NCBI GenBank assembly: GCA_036873755.1
Contig: JAVTVY010033707.1
Span: 1-64,000, forward strand
DNA: 64,000 nucleotides
DNA from: Hanleya hanleyi
Lineage: Eukaryota > Mollusca > Polyplacophora > Lepidopleurida > Hanleyidae
Direction of reading: 5' to 3'
Shown piece by piece: positions 54,894 through 64,000 of this stretch. The first letter of the stretch is position 1. Every line of letters starts with the position of its first letter. A program made the position numbers and the translations under genes. The notes under the pieces were generated by a model, which was not told the origin of the DNA, did no database searches, and was given only the letters and a program-made list of their open reading frames with translations.

Positions 54894-54900
54894 TATAAGG
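54894..54900 (+). promoter_or_regulatory. TATA box of the ATPase gene
   Basis: GTCATATAAGGTC lies 52 bases before the first ATG (54952) and 105 before the second (55005). Confidence 0.5.
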
Positions 54901-54945
54901 TCGTTTGTACACCATTAGCCTCAGTCTGTATCCATCCTTTGACCG

Positions 54946-55051
54946 GGTACCATGTCGAGTACATGTCCGTTCTGTCAAAAGACACTCTCTCGTCGATGGG
55001 TACCATGTCGAGTACATGTCCGTTCTGTCAAAAGACACTCTCTCGTCGCGA
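54946..55051 (+). repeat. 53-bp direct duplication over the ATPase start
   Basis: GGTACCATGTCGAGTACATG and the following bases to CTCTCTCGTCG occur twice, 53 bp apart, giving ATGs at 54952 and 55005. Because 53 is not a multiple of three, only the second ATG opens the full ATPase frame; the first runs out of frame. Confidence 0.93.
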
Positions 55052-55781
55052 CAATATGCTCAGACATATGCGTCTAACGCATAGACAAGAGACACCACCA
55101 AGTCCCGCTATAGGTCCACCAAGTGGCGTAGGATATCCCTATACGATGACGGTGAGCGGCCCTACGGGGTGTGGAAAGACGTCCTGGGTGATGACGTTTC
55201 TAGAGGAAGGTGTGGCAACCCCAGCTCCGACACGTGTTGTTTGGTGTTATAGCCAGTGGCAGGCCGCCTACGAAACTACGCGATTACAGAATGTGAGCTT
55301 TGTCCCAGGAATTCCTCACGACATAGACGAACCCTATTACTTCGATTCCGAGCAGACCAACGCGGTAGTGCTCGATGATCTGATGAGTGCGGCCAAGGAC
55401 AATTCGAAAATCGCCGACCTATTCACCAAAGGGTCCCATCATCGCAATCTGTCCGTCATCTATTTGACTCAGAATCTCTTTCCTCAAGGGAAGGCGTCCA
55501 GAGATATTGCCTTGAACTGCCAATACTTTGTGTTGTTCTCCCATCCCATTGACAGAGCACAAATCCGTGTGTTTGGTAGTCGAATTTATCCTCAGAACAT
55601 CGACCATTTCATGCAGGCGTTTCGAGGAGCGACAAGTCGTCCGTACGGCTACCTGTTCGTAGATTTAAAAGCCCATACCCCGGAAGATCGTCGGCTGACG
55701 ACCCACCTGTTACCTGGCGAGGCATCACCACAGCCCCTACACTATCCACCGAGTCCACATCTGGTAGGGCAGCAGCAGTAA
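55005..55781 (+). CDS. Zinc-finger/FtsK-HerA (A32-like) packaging-type ATPase
   Basis: The product is 258 aa from ATG 55005. An N-terminal C2H2 finger (Cys 5, Cys 8, His 21, His 26: CPFCQKTLSRR...MLRHMRLTH) is followed by a Pro-rich linker. The P-loop domain has Walker A GPTGCGKT (52-59), Walker B AVVLDD (120-125) and a sensor-like YLTQN (153-157). This set matches the genome-packaging ATPases of Polintons and related DNA viruses, which use ATP to drive DNA into a shell; an NTPase of another role is possible. The frame is open upstream to 54879, but the second ATG of the duplication is the best start. The finger at the N-terminus of the ATPase is unusual. No capsid gene accompanies it. Confidence 0.82.
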   Translation: MSSTCPFCQKTLSRRDNMLRHMRLTHRQETPPSPAIGPPSGVGYPYTMTVSGPTGCGKTSWVMTFLEEGVATPAPTRVVWCYSQWQAAYETTRLQNVSFVPGIPHDIDEPYYFDSEQTNAVVLDDLMSAAKDNSKIADLFTKGSHHRNLSVIYLTQNLFPQGKASRDIALNCQYFVLFSHPIDRAQIRVFGSRIYPQNIDHFMQAFRGATSRPYGYLFVDLKAHTPEDRRLTTHLLPGEASPQPLHYPPSPHLVGQQQ

Positions 55782-56229
55782 CCCACCCCCATACAGCGTG
55801 TCCCCTTCATACCATCAGTCCCGGAATATCACCCAACCGTGAAGGACCAACCCGAGGTTGAAGAACATAATGTGAACTCGAGGCTATGGAAGGATTTGTT
55901 CAAAGAAAGTATGGACGCCGAGCTGGGCGAGATGTTGGAGGCCACAGGAAACAAGTTTCAACGCAAAGGGTATTCGAAAGAGGAAGCCGCAATTTTAGCC
56001 AAATAACAGATTGGCACCCAGACTACGACGGGCTTTACGTCAGCGGTATGTCGACCTCGTGACCCATATGAAATTGTTGGATAAGGACCCAGTCCATATG
56101 GAAATTGAAAGAACAGCGTCGATGTTGAAAACCTCGGGCATGAACTGGAAAGCGGCGTATGTCAGAGCAATAGCACTAAAGAAACATTTGTTCGAACGCA
56201 TCATTAAGACCAAAAGCGTCTCACTATAA
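55782..56229 (+). pseudogene. Helical-domain frame after the ATPase, related to the zinc-finger protein
   Basis: After the ATPase stop the same frame stays open for 74 codons (to 56005), ending SKEEAAILAK. A second frame (55999-56229) continues with PRLRRALRQRYVDLV and ALKKHLFERI. Across the two, the order and spacing match the helical domain of the 190-aa zinc-finger protein: W near the start, P-R-[LI]-R, D-P-x-H, and A-I-x-x-[KR]-K-x-L-F near the end. A frameshift near 56000-56010 splits it. It may once have been the C-terminal part of the ATPase gene or a separate gene. Confidence 0.6.
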
Positions 56230-56232
56230 ATA
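56225..56232 (+). promoter_or_regulatory. TATA box of the 123-aa ORF
   Basis: CTATAAATAGACC lies about 32 bases before ATG 56264. Confidence 0.55.
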
Positions 56233-56263
56233 GACCACACGGCACCAGTCCCCTCATTTCACC

Positions 56264-56635
56264 ATGAGCACTGCAGAGTCCAACTTATTTGAACTCGACA
56301 ACGAGGATATTCTAGCCGAAGCCTTACGCCAAGCCAATGTCGATGCTATTATTGATACAGCGCAAGGTGGAGTCACCGTTCAGCACCAACGCATGCCTTC
56401 ACATCTTACCACGCTCATAGATGACATCCAATGGGTGACACGTGTATGTCTTCTGCTGCATAAGAAACAGATAATATCCAATGAGGATACCAACACAACT
56501 ACCCGTGCCCAGAATCTGCTGACCCTGCATGAGGCATTTCAAACCTTTATGGAGACCCAGCTGGAGACGGGAAATTATCTTCTTCAACCTCCAACATCAA
56601 CGTCCAGTGATGATGGACATTGCATAACGCGTTGA
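56264..56635 (+). CDS. Unknown 123-aa protein of the Polinton-like element
   Basis: The frame starts at ATG 56264 in a good TATA context and ends at a TGA just before the iterated tract of the next gene. The N-terminus is acidic (NLFELDNEDILAEALRQAN), the middle is predicted helical with hydrophobic spacing (LIDDIQWVTRVCLLLHKKQI, then a second helix around LTLHEAFQTFMETQL), and the end is Ser/Thr-rich. I recognise no family. Its intact frame, while neighbours in other copies decay, suggests a recent or selected gene. A small structural or regulatory role is possible but not shown. Confidence 0.6.
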   Translation: MSTAESNLFELDNEDILAEALRQANVDAIIDTAQGGVTVQHQRMPSHLTTLIDDIQWVTRVCLLLHKKQIISNEDTNTTTRAQNLLTLHEAFQTFMETQLETGNYLLQPPTSTSSDDGHCITR

Positions 56636-56715
56636 GACAGGTATGGAGACGGGCGTTGAGACGGACGTTATGGCGTTGAGATGGGCGTTAAAGCGTAACA
56701 ACGGGCGTTGAGGGG
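56636..56715 (+). promoter_or_regulatory. Iterated GGGCGTTGAGACG tract upstream of the zinc-finger gene
   Basis: GAGACGGGCGTTGAGACGG and GGCGTTAAAGCGTAAC-like words repeat up to the TATA box. Same position and words as the tracts at 24.63, 48.83 and 49.40 kb. Confidence 0.6.
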
Positions 56716-56725
56716 CGTTACTGTC

Positions 56726-56733
56726 TATAAAAG
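56726..56733 (+). promoter_or_regulatory. TATA box of the intact zinc-finger gene
   Basis: CTGTCTATAAAAGCAAG, 46 bases before ATG 56780. The CACAGTCGACGTTCAAC between them is shared by all copies and may include the transcription start. Confidence 0.7.
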
Positions 56734-56779
56734 CAAGCGTATTTCCAAAAACACTCACAGTCGACGTTCAACCGTCAAC

Positions 56780-57352
56780 ATGGCTTATACTTGCTCTGAG
56801 TGCGAACGCACGTTCACCAGACATTACGATATGATGCGACACCAGAAAAATATACATGGGATTGAAGACTCCGAGGAGTCCGTTGAGGCGGATGCTGATA
56901 CAGAGACTGCTGAGAGTGTATCGACTGATACCGAAACAGAGATTGCTGAGAGTCCATCTAGTGATACGGAGAGCTTGACCCCAGATAGTCAGCCTACATC
57001 CGTGGAAAGTGAGGCAGAACCTACCTTCTGGGATCGTATTGTGACAGCAGCTATCAATACTTACGCTGCAGTGATCGAGGACGCCGGAGAGGATAATTTA
57101 CAACAGGCATACACCCAAATGCGCCCTCGCATCAGGAAAACAGCCATGGCGATCTATGAACAGTATACCTTACTACCGCTTGAAATGAAAGGCGACCCCA
57201 CGCACAGGTCCATCATGAAGATCAAGCGTAACTTGGAAGAGGCTATGGGGCTACCACCCACCGAGGCCCTGGAAAATGCGATCAGAATGCGCAAACAACT
57301 GTTTCAGGACATGCTGCCCGAAGAATATCCAGGCCTGCCCGACGACGTTTAG
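56780..57352 (+). CDS. C2H2 zinc-finger/acidic/helical-domain protein, intact copy
   Basis: 190 aa from ATG 56780, the start conserved in all copies. The N-terminal finger (Cys 5, Cys 8, His 21, His 26; CSECERTFTRHYDMMRHQKN) has the same spacing and position as that of the ATPase. Residues about 33-82 form an acidic Ser/Thr/Glu-rich linker with repeated TET and ES words. The C-terminal 105 residues are helical (FWDRIVTAAIN, RPRIRKTAMAIYEQY, KGDPTHRSIMKIKRNLEEAM, ALENAIRMRKQLFQDM). The frame is intact, while four other copies in the window are broken. A DNA-binding role, for instance on the inverted repeats or the iterated tract, is plausible; no family name is known to me. Confidence 0.8.
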   Translation: MAYTCSECERTFTRHYDMMRHQKNIHGIEDSEESVEADADTETAESVSTDTETEIAESPSSDTESLTPDSQPTSVESEAEPTFWDRIVTAAINTYAAVIEDAGEDNLQQAYTQMRPRIRKTAMAIYEQYTLLPLEMKGDPTHRSIMKIKRNLEEAMGLPPTEALENAIRMRKQLFQDMLPEEYPGLPDDV

Positions 57353-57537
57353 GTCACACCGAGCAAAGATGGAACTTTTTGAAATGGCGACTTCTGATAG
57401 GACAAGAATACATCTAACGGACAGGAACGAATATGACAGATGCAAATGGTGGCCTCTGATTGGGCAAGAGTCTTTTTGAGTTGTAAACATACCCAACGCG
57501 GCTCCCCCAGCGTTGGTATGATGTAACATTGGGGAAA

Positions 57538-57543
57538 ATAAAC
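57538..57543 (+). terminator. Polyadenylation signal of the zinc-finger gene
   Basis: AATAAA, 186 bases after the stop codon, followed by a GT-rich stretch (TTGTTGTTGTTG). The corresponding left-arm copy at 47958-47963 is also intact. In the right-arm copy near 50225 it is changed to AATCAA. Confidence 0.7.
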
Positions 57544-57665
57544 TATATGAAAATAACTTCTTGTTGTTGTTGTTCTCTCAAGTGTCAGCCTTGTTGTTGT
57601 TTGTACAAGCCCCCTGTTCTGGGCTTCAGTTTTCACGTGGTTGTTCTCACGTTGTTATTGTTACT

Positions 57666-59782
57666 GAATAAAAAACAAAATGAGATCTCACCAAAAAAAA
57701 AAACCCCTGTCTTGTGTGTTTTCTATATGAGCATAATGCATGAAACTGGCTTTGAACACCGTATTAGCCAATCAATGGCCTAGAATGGAGCCAAACGTAA
57801 CCCATCCATGTCCAGAAAACATTACCCGGGTGTACAAGAACCCGGATGTAGGTGCGGACGTAGGCGAAAGCATCCTAGTACCCAGATATAGGCGCAAACG
57901 TGAGCGAAATTCTAGTACCCGTCCATTGGTTCTTTTATCTCTTTTATCGATCGCTCATTGGCTCTTTTTCTCGACCGCTGATTGGTCCAAATGGAACTGC
58001 CCATCCTTCCCAGGTTAATTTACAATCCCCTTTTGGGGTTCAAGCTCTGTATATCGATGCCGCAACATTGTCTCTGAACCTTGCCGAAAGGGAGACCTTG
58101 GACCTTTTGACCTGGATGTGACCTTTGACCTTTTGACCCGACATTCATCCGCGCACTTCCGGATAACCCGCGCGCGCGCGCGCTGCGGCCGGAGAACCCG
58201 CGCGCGCGCGCAGGGGGGCCGGGCCGGGCCGGGAAAAAAACCGAAGGTTGAACATCCGGACGTCTAAGGAAACATTGGAACTCTTCTGGGTTCGAAGGTG
58301 AAACCCGGAAGTGACGTCACAACCCACGTGACCTGCGCAGCAGAATGGAAACGACACCCTAGTCTAGCCCCCTCACATAGGCTTCACATGGATACCTCAC
58401 TCGATCCCATCGGCCCACTAGTGGCCCACCTAGACCCCAAAACGTCTATTTCCATACCCTTTGTCCACTGCGCATGCGCAGAGTGACGATATTTCAACCC
58501 CGCACTCACCCCATCAGATGCCCCCTCACATAGGCTTCACATTGATACCTCACTCGATCCAATCGGCCCACTAGTGGCTCCCCTAGATCCCAAAACGTCT
58601 ATTTCCATACCCTTTTTCTATTGCGCATGCGCAGAATGTTGATAACGGCCGCCGCACTAGCCCAGGTGGATGCCTCCTCACATAGGCTTCACATTGATAC
58701 CTCATACGACTCCATCGGACCATTAGGGGCTCCCCGCGACCCCAAAACGTCTATTTCCATACGCTTTGTCTACTGCGCATGCGCAGAATGACGATATTTC
58801 AACCCCGCACCCAGGCGGATGCGCCCTCACGTATGCATCACATTGATACCTCACTCGATCCAATCGGCCCATTAGTGGCCCACACAGACCCCAAAACGGC
58901 TATTTCCATACCCTTTCCCCACAATTCCCTGTCTGCGCATGCGCAGAATGTTGAAAACGAACGACACACTAGTCCAGGGGGATGCCTCCTCACATAAGCT
59001 TCACATTGATACCTCATACGACTCCATCGGACCACGAGTGGCCCACCTAGACCCCAAAATGTCCATTCCAATGCCCTTTTCCAACAATTCCCTGTCTGCG
59101 CATGCGCAGAATGTTGACAACGACCGATACACTAGTCCAGACGGATGCCCCCTCACGTATCCTTCACATTGATACCTCATACGACTCCATAGGACCACTA
59201 GTGGTCTACCTCGACCCCAAAACGTCTATTTCCATACCCTTTTCCCACAATTCCCTGTCTGCGCATGCGTAGAATGTTGAACACGACCGAGACACTAGTC
59301 CAGGCGGATGCCTCCTCGCATAGGCTTCACATGGATACCTCATACAACTCCATCGGCCCATTAGGGGCTCCCCTAGATCCCAAAACGTTTATTTCCATAC
59401 ACTTTGTCTACTGCGCATGCGCAGAATGACGTCAGTTCCACGTCACACCCATCTCCACGGATGCTCCTAGACGAATGCTTCACATTGATACCTCATACGA
59501 CTCCATCGGACCACTAGTGGCCCACCTAGACCCCAGAACGTCTAGCGGGACCCATACAGGGTCCAGTTTTCGACACTAGATGACCACATCCCGACAAAAT
59601 GATCAGTTTTCGACACCGGACGTGCCGCCATCTTGAACCAGAAGGCAGACGCCGCCATCTTGGATATGTCCCATAATGCACCGGGTCAAAATACTCGCTT
59701 CTGATTGGCTGAGGGCAGCGCGCCACTCAACCGGAAGTAAGCGCGCCACAAATGAGAGGCAATTTACGCTTTTCCTACTACT
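57666..59782 (-). repeat. Right terminal inverted repeat (2.1 kb)
   Basis: It is the reverse complement of the left repeat, with seven rather than six of the 150-bp units (palindromes near 58471, 58623, 58773, 58937, 59098, 59261, 59414). The GC-rich run differs, having longer GC alternation at 58170-58212. Confidence 0.93.
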
Positions 59783-62070
59783 AACGAACCTCCCACACAG
59801 AATGCACAAATCCCCACCGGTGGGGAGCGTATGACGATCACGCAGTCAGCCGGCTACGAAATAGCGCCTTTGACAATCGGGGGATCCGGTCGCATTTTAT
59901 TGTGAAATGCAGTTAATTTTAACCATAAGAACATAATTCATTCAAATTATAGAAAACTATTTCTATGTTTAGTTGAATAATATGAAATAGGCAAAGCCTA
60001 GAAACGAACGAAGTATACTTCTTTTGTTCGCTTCTGACTTTGCCTTTTTCGTATCATTTTTTTTTTCGCAAACCATATAGGTCTATATAGTCACTGTTAT
60101 ATTACGGAAGCTTAGAAGGGACATTGAAAATTATATACATAGGCGCAGCCTAGTGCGAGTTCTTTTCATTTTCCTGGTCGTTTGTGGCTTGGTGATTTCT
60201 GATGAAATACTGGCAACCCAAAAGTTTGGAATTGCTGTGGTTGTGGATGATGCGTTGAATATTTGATCAATCGGGAAACGTATTGTTCTTTATCTGACAT
60301 AGCAGACTGCCTATACCATATAGTATATGTTTCACACATTTCAAGGTCCGAAAATATGAATTATTTTCAGTATAATCAAATACAGTCGATCAGAATTGAT
60401 ACTCTGGATCGGATCTGGGATAAAGTATGTTGATCGAATATATAAACCACAAAATATTGGGATGCTTCTTCATTATAAATTAATTCAAGGAATTAAGCTG
60501 ATAGAATTATTTTAATTTTATCCTTGAATGAAAAATTAAGAATGCCAAACTGTTCGAAGAGAGATATTACTATATAATGGACAGAAATATTGCGATGTTT
60601 ATAAATTAGTTATATATAATCAAATTATTGTAAACAAATGAAAAACAAGCTTGATAGCTTATGAAGCCAGGACATTCCACCCTGAGGACATTTACCCCTG
60701 TAGACATTTCCAGGGCTTCGTGTTTAGAATTAGTGTGTGAGCTAAAAATAGCTCGCGTCAAAATATGTAGGAGAGGGATATTTAAAAGTCAGGTGAGTGA
60801 TTGCAATATAATACAATATAAAATGTGACCGTTTACGTGAGCTAAAAATCACTCTCGTGACATGAATTTACGCGAGTGTTTGCGTGCAGGTGAGCTATCA
60901 CTCACGCTAAACAAGAAGCCCTGATTTCCCTAGATATTTCCTCCTTCAAACATTTCCCTCTCTGGACATTCCCCACTCCCCCTCCCCCTTTTTTTTGTAC
61001 TATAACTACAAATGTGTAACACACTGAAATATTTTAAGATACTTTTAACAAGATTTGTATGATTTAGTAAAATCTTGTAATAGATATCAGGGCACTATTT
61101 TGACATGCATAATTCATCTCAGCATATCTGTGCTAATAAAGAATTCAATTGAATTGCGCAAGTGTATGTTACATTATTGATTGTTCGCCTCATGTAGGTG
61201 TTTTTTTTTCATTCATGTAGGTGCTAGTTAGCAAATAAACATCTATTCTATTCTATCGTATGGATCAAAATATTTATTTATTTATGACTACGTAATAGTT
61301 GTTAACGTATAGGATGTATACTACCGGTACCGTAGCTATTGTTTTATCATGCCGAATTATAGAAAATAATGAATAATAATAGAGAAATGCCCCAAATTTG
61401 TTTTTGTCAATATTTCAATTTTGTTAAACATTTGTACGAACTCATAGTACAAAAATATATAGGAAGGGAGGGGGGGAATGCATGTCTAAATATGAGAGGG
61501 GGGGGGGGAATCCATGTCTAAATATGAAGAATCTGACTTTCTAAAATTTCGTTTTATAAGTTGTTCGAGTTCTTGGTAAAATTTTGCTGTTTGACTTCAA
61601 AGCTATTCATGAATTGACCCCTCAGAAGTGTACGGATCTAAACACAATAAAATCTGCAATAAACTATAGCTTGATGAATGTGTTTGTTTTATGAACTTTA
61701 CCTGCATCTTGGTTGTCCGTACCTATTAATGTCTAGATCTAGGCCATAATCTGAAGTGAATGGATGATATCTGACGGTTCAGACAATCGCAGTGTCACCG
61801 TTTAATTGGAAATGATTTCTTGCCTGTTATAATTAAAATCCCCTATTGATAATCAGCTTGATGTGACCCCCTTCCCCCTTTTCTTTGCGAACTTGGATGA
61901 CCTAATTGGTCGAGGATAGTTCCCATGGCCCACAATCAAGTGGCATGTTATTTGTTATTTGTTGGACTTAGAATTTTTCCAGCAATTTCCACATGTTGTT
62001 GGGGCACTGTATTTACCCGTCCAACAATTTAAGAGGTAGAAAAAACCTGTCCGAAAATAACGAACTAGCA
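59783..62070. other. Unannotated AT-rich sequence after the Polinton-like element
   Basis: It starts with the right AACGAA target copy. 59983-60048 contains a diverged inverted repeat (AGGCAAAGCC / GACTTTGCCT with GAAGTATACTTC in the middle). 61470-61545 is a short duplication around GGGGGAATGCATGTC / GGGGAATCCATGTC. No coding exon was recognised. Confidence 0.45.
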
Positions 62071-62137
62071 CCGACGGGGATCGAACCCGCCATTCTTTGC
62101 TCCATAGTCAGGCATCTTACCCCTGAGCCACGGAAGC
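62071..62137 (-). repeat. tRNA-derived SINE head (minus strand)
   Basis: On the minus strand, GTGGCTCAGGGGTAAGA fits an internal promoter A box and GCGGGTTCGATCCCCG fits a B box at tRNA spacing. The anticodon arm does not fold well, so it is not a tRNA gene. The body probably continues to lower coordinates (towards about 62000). Confidence 0.65.
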
Positions 62138-62171
62138 AGCTGAAAGCAACCGTTGGATTTTTTTTAATATA

Positions 62172-62229
62172 CCTAACACAAACCTAACCCTAACCCTAAC
62201 CCCAAAACCCTAAACCTAACCCTAACCCG
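62172..62229. repeat. Short interstitial telomere-like tract (CCCTAA)n
   Basis: ACCTAACACAAACCTAACCC and then CTAACCCTAACCCC-type repeats, about eight imperfect units of the TTAGGG complement. It lies beside the SINE-like head. Confidence 0.85.
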
Positions 62230-63034
62230 TAACCAGTAATACTGATTTAACACTAATTAGCGCAAATTTGCATCCTAATTAGACGTAATCATGCTTAAGA
62301 GCATTAGTCACGTGATTTCATGGTCTTCAGTCACGTGATTTGGCCTTCAGTCACGTGATTTCATGGCCTAGGCTACTTGATTTTGGGCCATGGGAACTAT
62401 CCTTAACCGACCTAATTTATCACGCGGACGTCAGCGACAGAACTTGAATGGCTTGATTTTGCTACGGCGTAAGGTCACAATTCCGTGGCAAATGTTTATT
62501 TTTTAAATGAACAACCGATTATCTCTTTACGAAACATCAGATCTTCAAAGCCTAATAAATAAGCTTGTTATAGATGGACACGTTATACAGCTTTTTCTTG
62601 CCGTAGAACTAAATTTTATGAAATTTCTGCACTGATGTGAAGTGCCATTTTCGCGAAAAAGAGGTCTGACCGCACTCTGCAAACATTTGCGTGCGGGAAG
62701 TGCAGACGACACTCGGGCGTTTTCGCCGAATATTCTATCAGTCGGAATGGAATCGGAAGGGAATTCATCCTTGAATTTATTAGCATATTATCCTTTTTTT
62801 TGTTTCAAATCTATAGCAAATATTTTTAGATTAAATTTCGATACTGTTCTAATTTTAGCTATTACCCACACTGCCTCAAATCCAATATGGCAGCCCCCGC
62901 AAAATACGCCCACGCAAACGATGAAATCTGAACATGATAGACTTCAGTGATTGTCTGTCTTTACATGGATTTACACTGGGTTTGTGATTAAGTTCTGTAT
63001 CTGTATTTTGTCTCACGTAATGCATGTATGTTAC
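62230..63034. other. Unannotated sequence with three CACGTGATTT boxes
   Basis: TCACGTGATTT recurs at about 62309, 62332 and 62350. The frame at 62642-62950 has no recognisable domain. Confidence 0.45.
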
Positions 63035-63092
63035 CTATTTAACGAACTCCGTTAGGGACCGCTTCGCGGTCCCGAACTTCGTTCGTTAATAG
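63035..63092. repeat. Strong hairpin with TTCG loop
   Basis: GGGACCGC-TTCG-CGGTCCC forms an 8-bp perfect core stem closed by a TTCG tetraloop. An outer pair CTATTTAACGAAC / GTTCGTTAATAG extends it. Confidence 0.85.
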
Positions 63093-64000
63093 CAATCTTT
63101 CCCCAGAACTCAACAACTGGGCTAATTTCCGCCAATACAGAAATAGACCAATGCGAGATGATGCCCTGTCATATATGGTGGTTAACATCTGATAGTAGTA
63201 AGCCCCACTCCCCAGGGATCCTGGACCTTGGGAGTGTTAAGTGTAACAGGAATACAGAATAAAAAAAAAGAGATTGGTTCCGCCGAAAATTAATTTTGCG
63301 CATGATAAGATAAGATTCTTTATTATGTACTGAGCATCCCATTTGAAACAGAGTACAAAACACAAAAAAGTAGAACAAATAAGAAAGTAAACAAACAGGT
63401 CTGACGTTTCCGTTTCCGCTCCCATAAATCCACTAAGCCAGAGGTCAGTTTTCGCAGCTAAAGTGAGTTCTTGGCTAGATTAAGTCAAACCGCTTGCTCC
63501 ACGTGCGATTAGCAGTTTTAGAAGAATGATCTCATTCTGGCTGAGAAATCTACCAGTTTATCGCATATTTTCATGGTATGTTTATGAAGAAAAAGACAAA
63601 TATATACCACTATAATTTTGTCAGTATCTGTTAGTTTGGCATTTATTTATTTCTTTTCTTTTCACACTCGAGTTGTCGGGAAAATGACCCGGGAACCGAA
63701 AAATGACTACTGCATACTGATTTTTTTTTCTGTCACAATTATGCGTTTACATCCGCCAAATAATACATTCGTATATATGGGTATAGCAATGGCAAATGAA
63801 TAAATTTACTACCCAATCACAGGCCCTAAAATTTGAAAAGTTTACTTAACCTGAAAATACGTTATGTGAATTGACCCTAAGGCTAGGTAACCTATAGTTT
63901 GTTCTCCCATTTCTGAACTGCATATGCAAATAGGTTACGCAGATAGGTTATGCCAAATGAGTTTTGTTGTGGCTAGGCATTGGTTTTTGACTGGAGTTCA
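63093..64000. other. Unannotated sequence to the window end
   Basis: A 57-bp AT-rich stretch precedes short frames without domains. Nothing recognised. Confidence 0.4.

Larger units (their letters stand above)
52875..59782 (+). mobile_element. 6.9-kb Polinton/Maverick-like element with packaging-type ATPase
   Basis: It starts AGTAGTAGGAAAAGCG and ends with the exact complement, flanked by AACGAA on both sides (52869-52874 and 59783-59788). Inverted repeats of 1.9 and 2.1 kb surround a 2.9-kb core with four plus-strand reading regions. A 6-bp duplication, AG...CT termini, very long inverted repeats and an FtsK-HerA-type ATPase all fit Polintons. The protein-primed DNA polymerase, integrase, protease and capsid genes expected of a full Polinton (15-20 kb) are not visible, so it is probably mobilised by proteins in trans. 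Confidence 0.9.

Noticed and set aside
54879..55004. Upstream extension of the ATPase to an earlier ATG at 54879
   Set aside because: That ATG lies in the GTGA microsatellite upstream of the TATA box, and the extra residues are an out-of-frame copy of the duplicated start segment.
58298..59198. Several 60-77 codon frames in the right inverted repeat
   Set aside because: The same short frames recur with each 150-bp unit on both strands and mirror frames in the left repeat; not genes.

Overview
This is a eukaryotic, AT-rich, repeat-dominated genomic window. It has no bacterial-style operons. It does have phase-matched splice sites, metazoan-type retrotransposons (DIRS, Ty3/gypsy and a Penelope-like RT remnant), tRNA-derived SINE-like pieces, TTAGGG-type repeats and many foldback DNA elements. 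The only host gene I can place with confidence is a beta-1,4-galactosyltransferase on the minus strand, so the host is an animal. The repeat content resembles that of a marine invertebrate, perhaps a mollusc; that guess is weak.

Layout. 1-2.5 kb: unannotated apart from a hairpin. 2.5-9.0 kb: a decayed LTR (gypsy) retrotransposon that lost its RT and carries a 1.04-kb internal tandem duplication. 9.0-12.3 kb: a broken Penelope-like RT reading frame, interrupted by a SINE with a 10-bp target-site duplication and by a cluster of three tRNA-like units. 12.9-13.7 kb: an 822-bp foldback element. 14.9-16.1 kb: roughly 0.5-kb tandem repeats. 16.2-20.3 kb: two exons of a B4GALT-type glycosyltransferase, hemmed in by three minisatellites. 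One of these (87-bp unit, about 14 copies) has amplified the exon-1 3' end together with its 5' splice site. 21.9-22.7 kb: a CpG-rich palindromic satellite. 23.4-29.1 kb: foldback or MITE-like elements and broken copies of a zinc-finger gene. 29.58-36.61 kb: a complete-looking DIRS element with gag-like, RT, RNase H and tyrosine recombinase regions, inverted terminal repeats and an internal complementary region. 36.7-41.8 kb: a satellite family present in opposite orientations. 46.8-51.85 kb and 52.87-59.78 kb: two large related elements described next. 59.8-64 kb: non-coding, with a SINE-like piece, a telomere-like tract and a strong hairpin.

The most interesting content is a family of elements with AGTAGT...ACTACT termini and 6-bp target-site duplications, the termini and duplication length expected of Polinton/Maverick-type integration. 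The largest (6,908 bp, TSD AACGAA) has roughly 2-kb inverted repeats around a 2.9-kb core. The core encodes a zinc-finger/FtsK-HerA-type packaging ATPase, a broken helical-domain frame, a 123-aa unknown protein and a 190-aa zinc-finger/acidic/helical protein. No DNA polymerase, integrase or capsid gene is visible. The second (5,021 bp, TSD AACCTG) is almost entirely palindromic, with mirrored, decayed copies of the same zinc-finger gene reading outwards from the centre. The third is a 270-bp fully palindromic relative. Further broken pieces lie at 24.5-26.5 kb. The two zinc-finger proteins share an N-terminal finger at identical residue positions, and a related helical domain. The zinc-finger gene copies share a TATA box and upstream GGCGTTAAG-type repeats. 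Together this looks like a compact, capsid-less Polinton-derived system that presumably relies on proteins supplied in trans.
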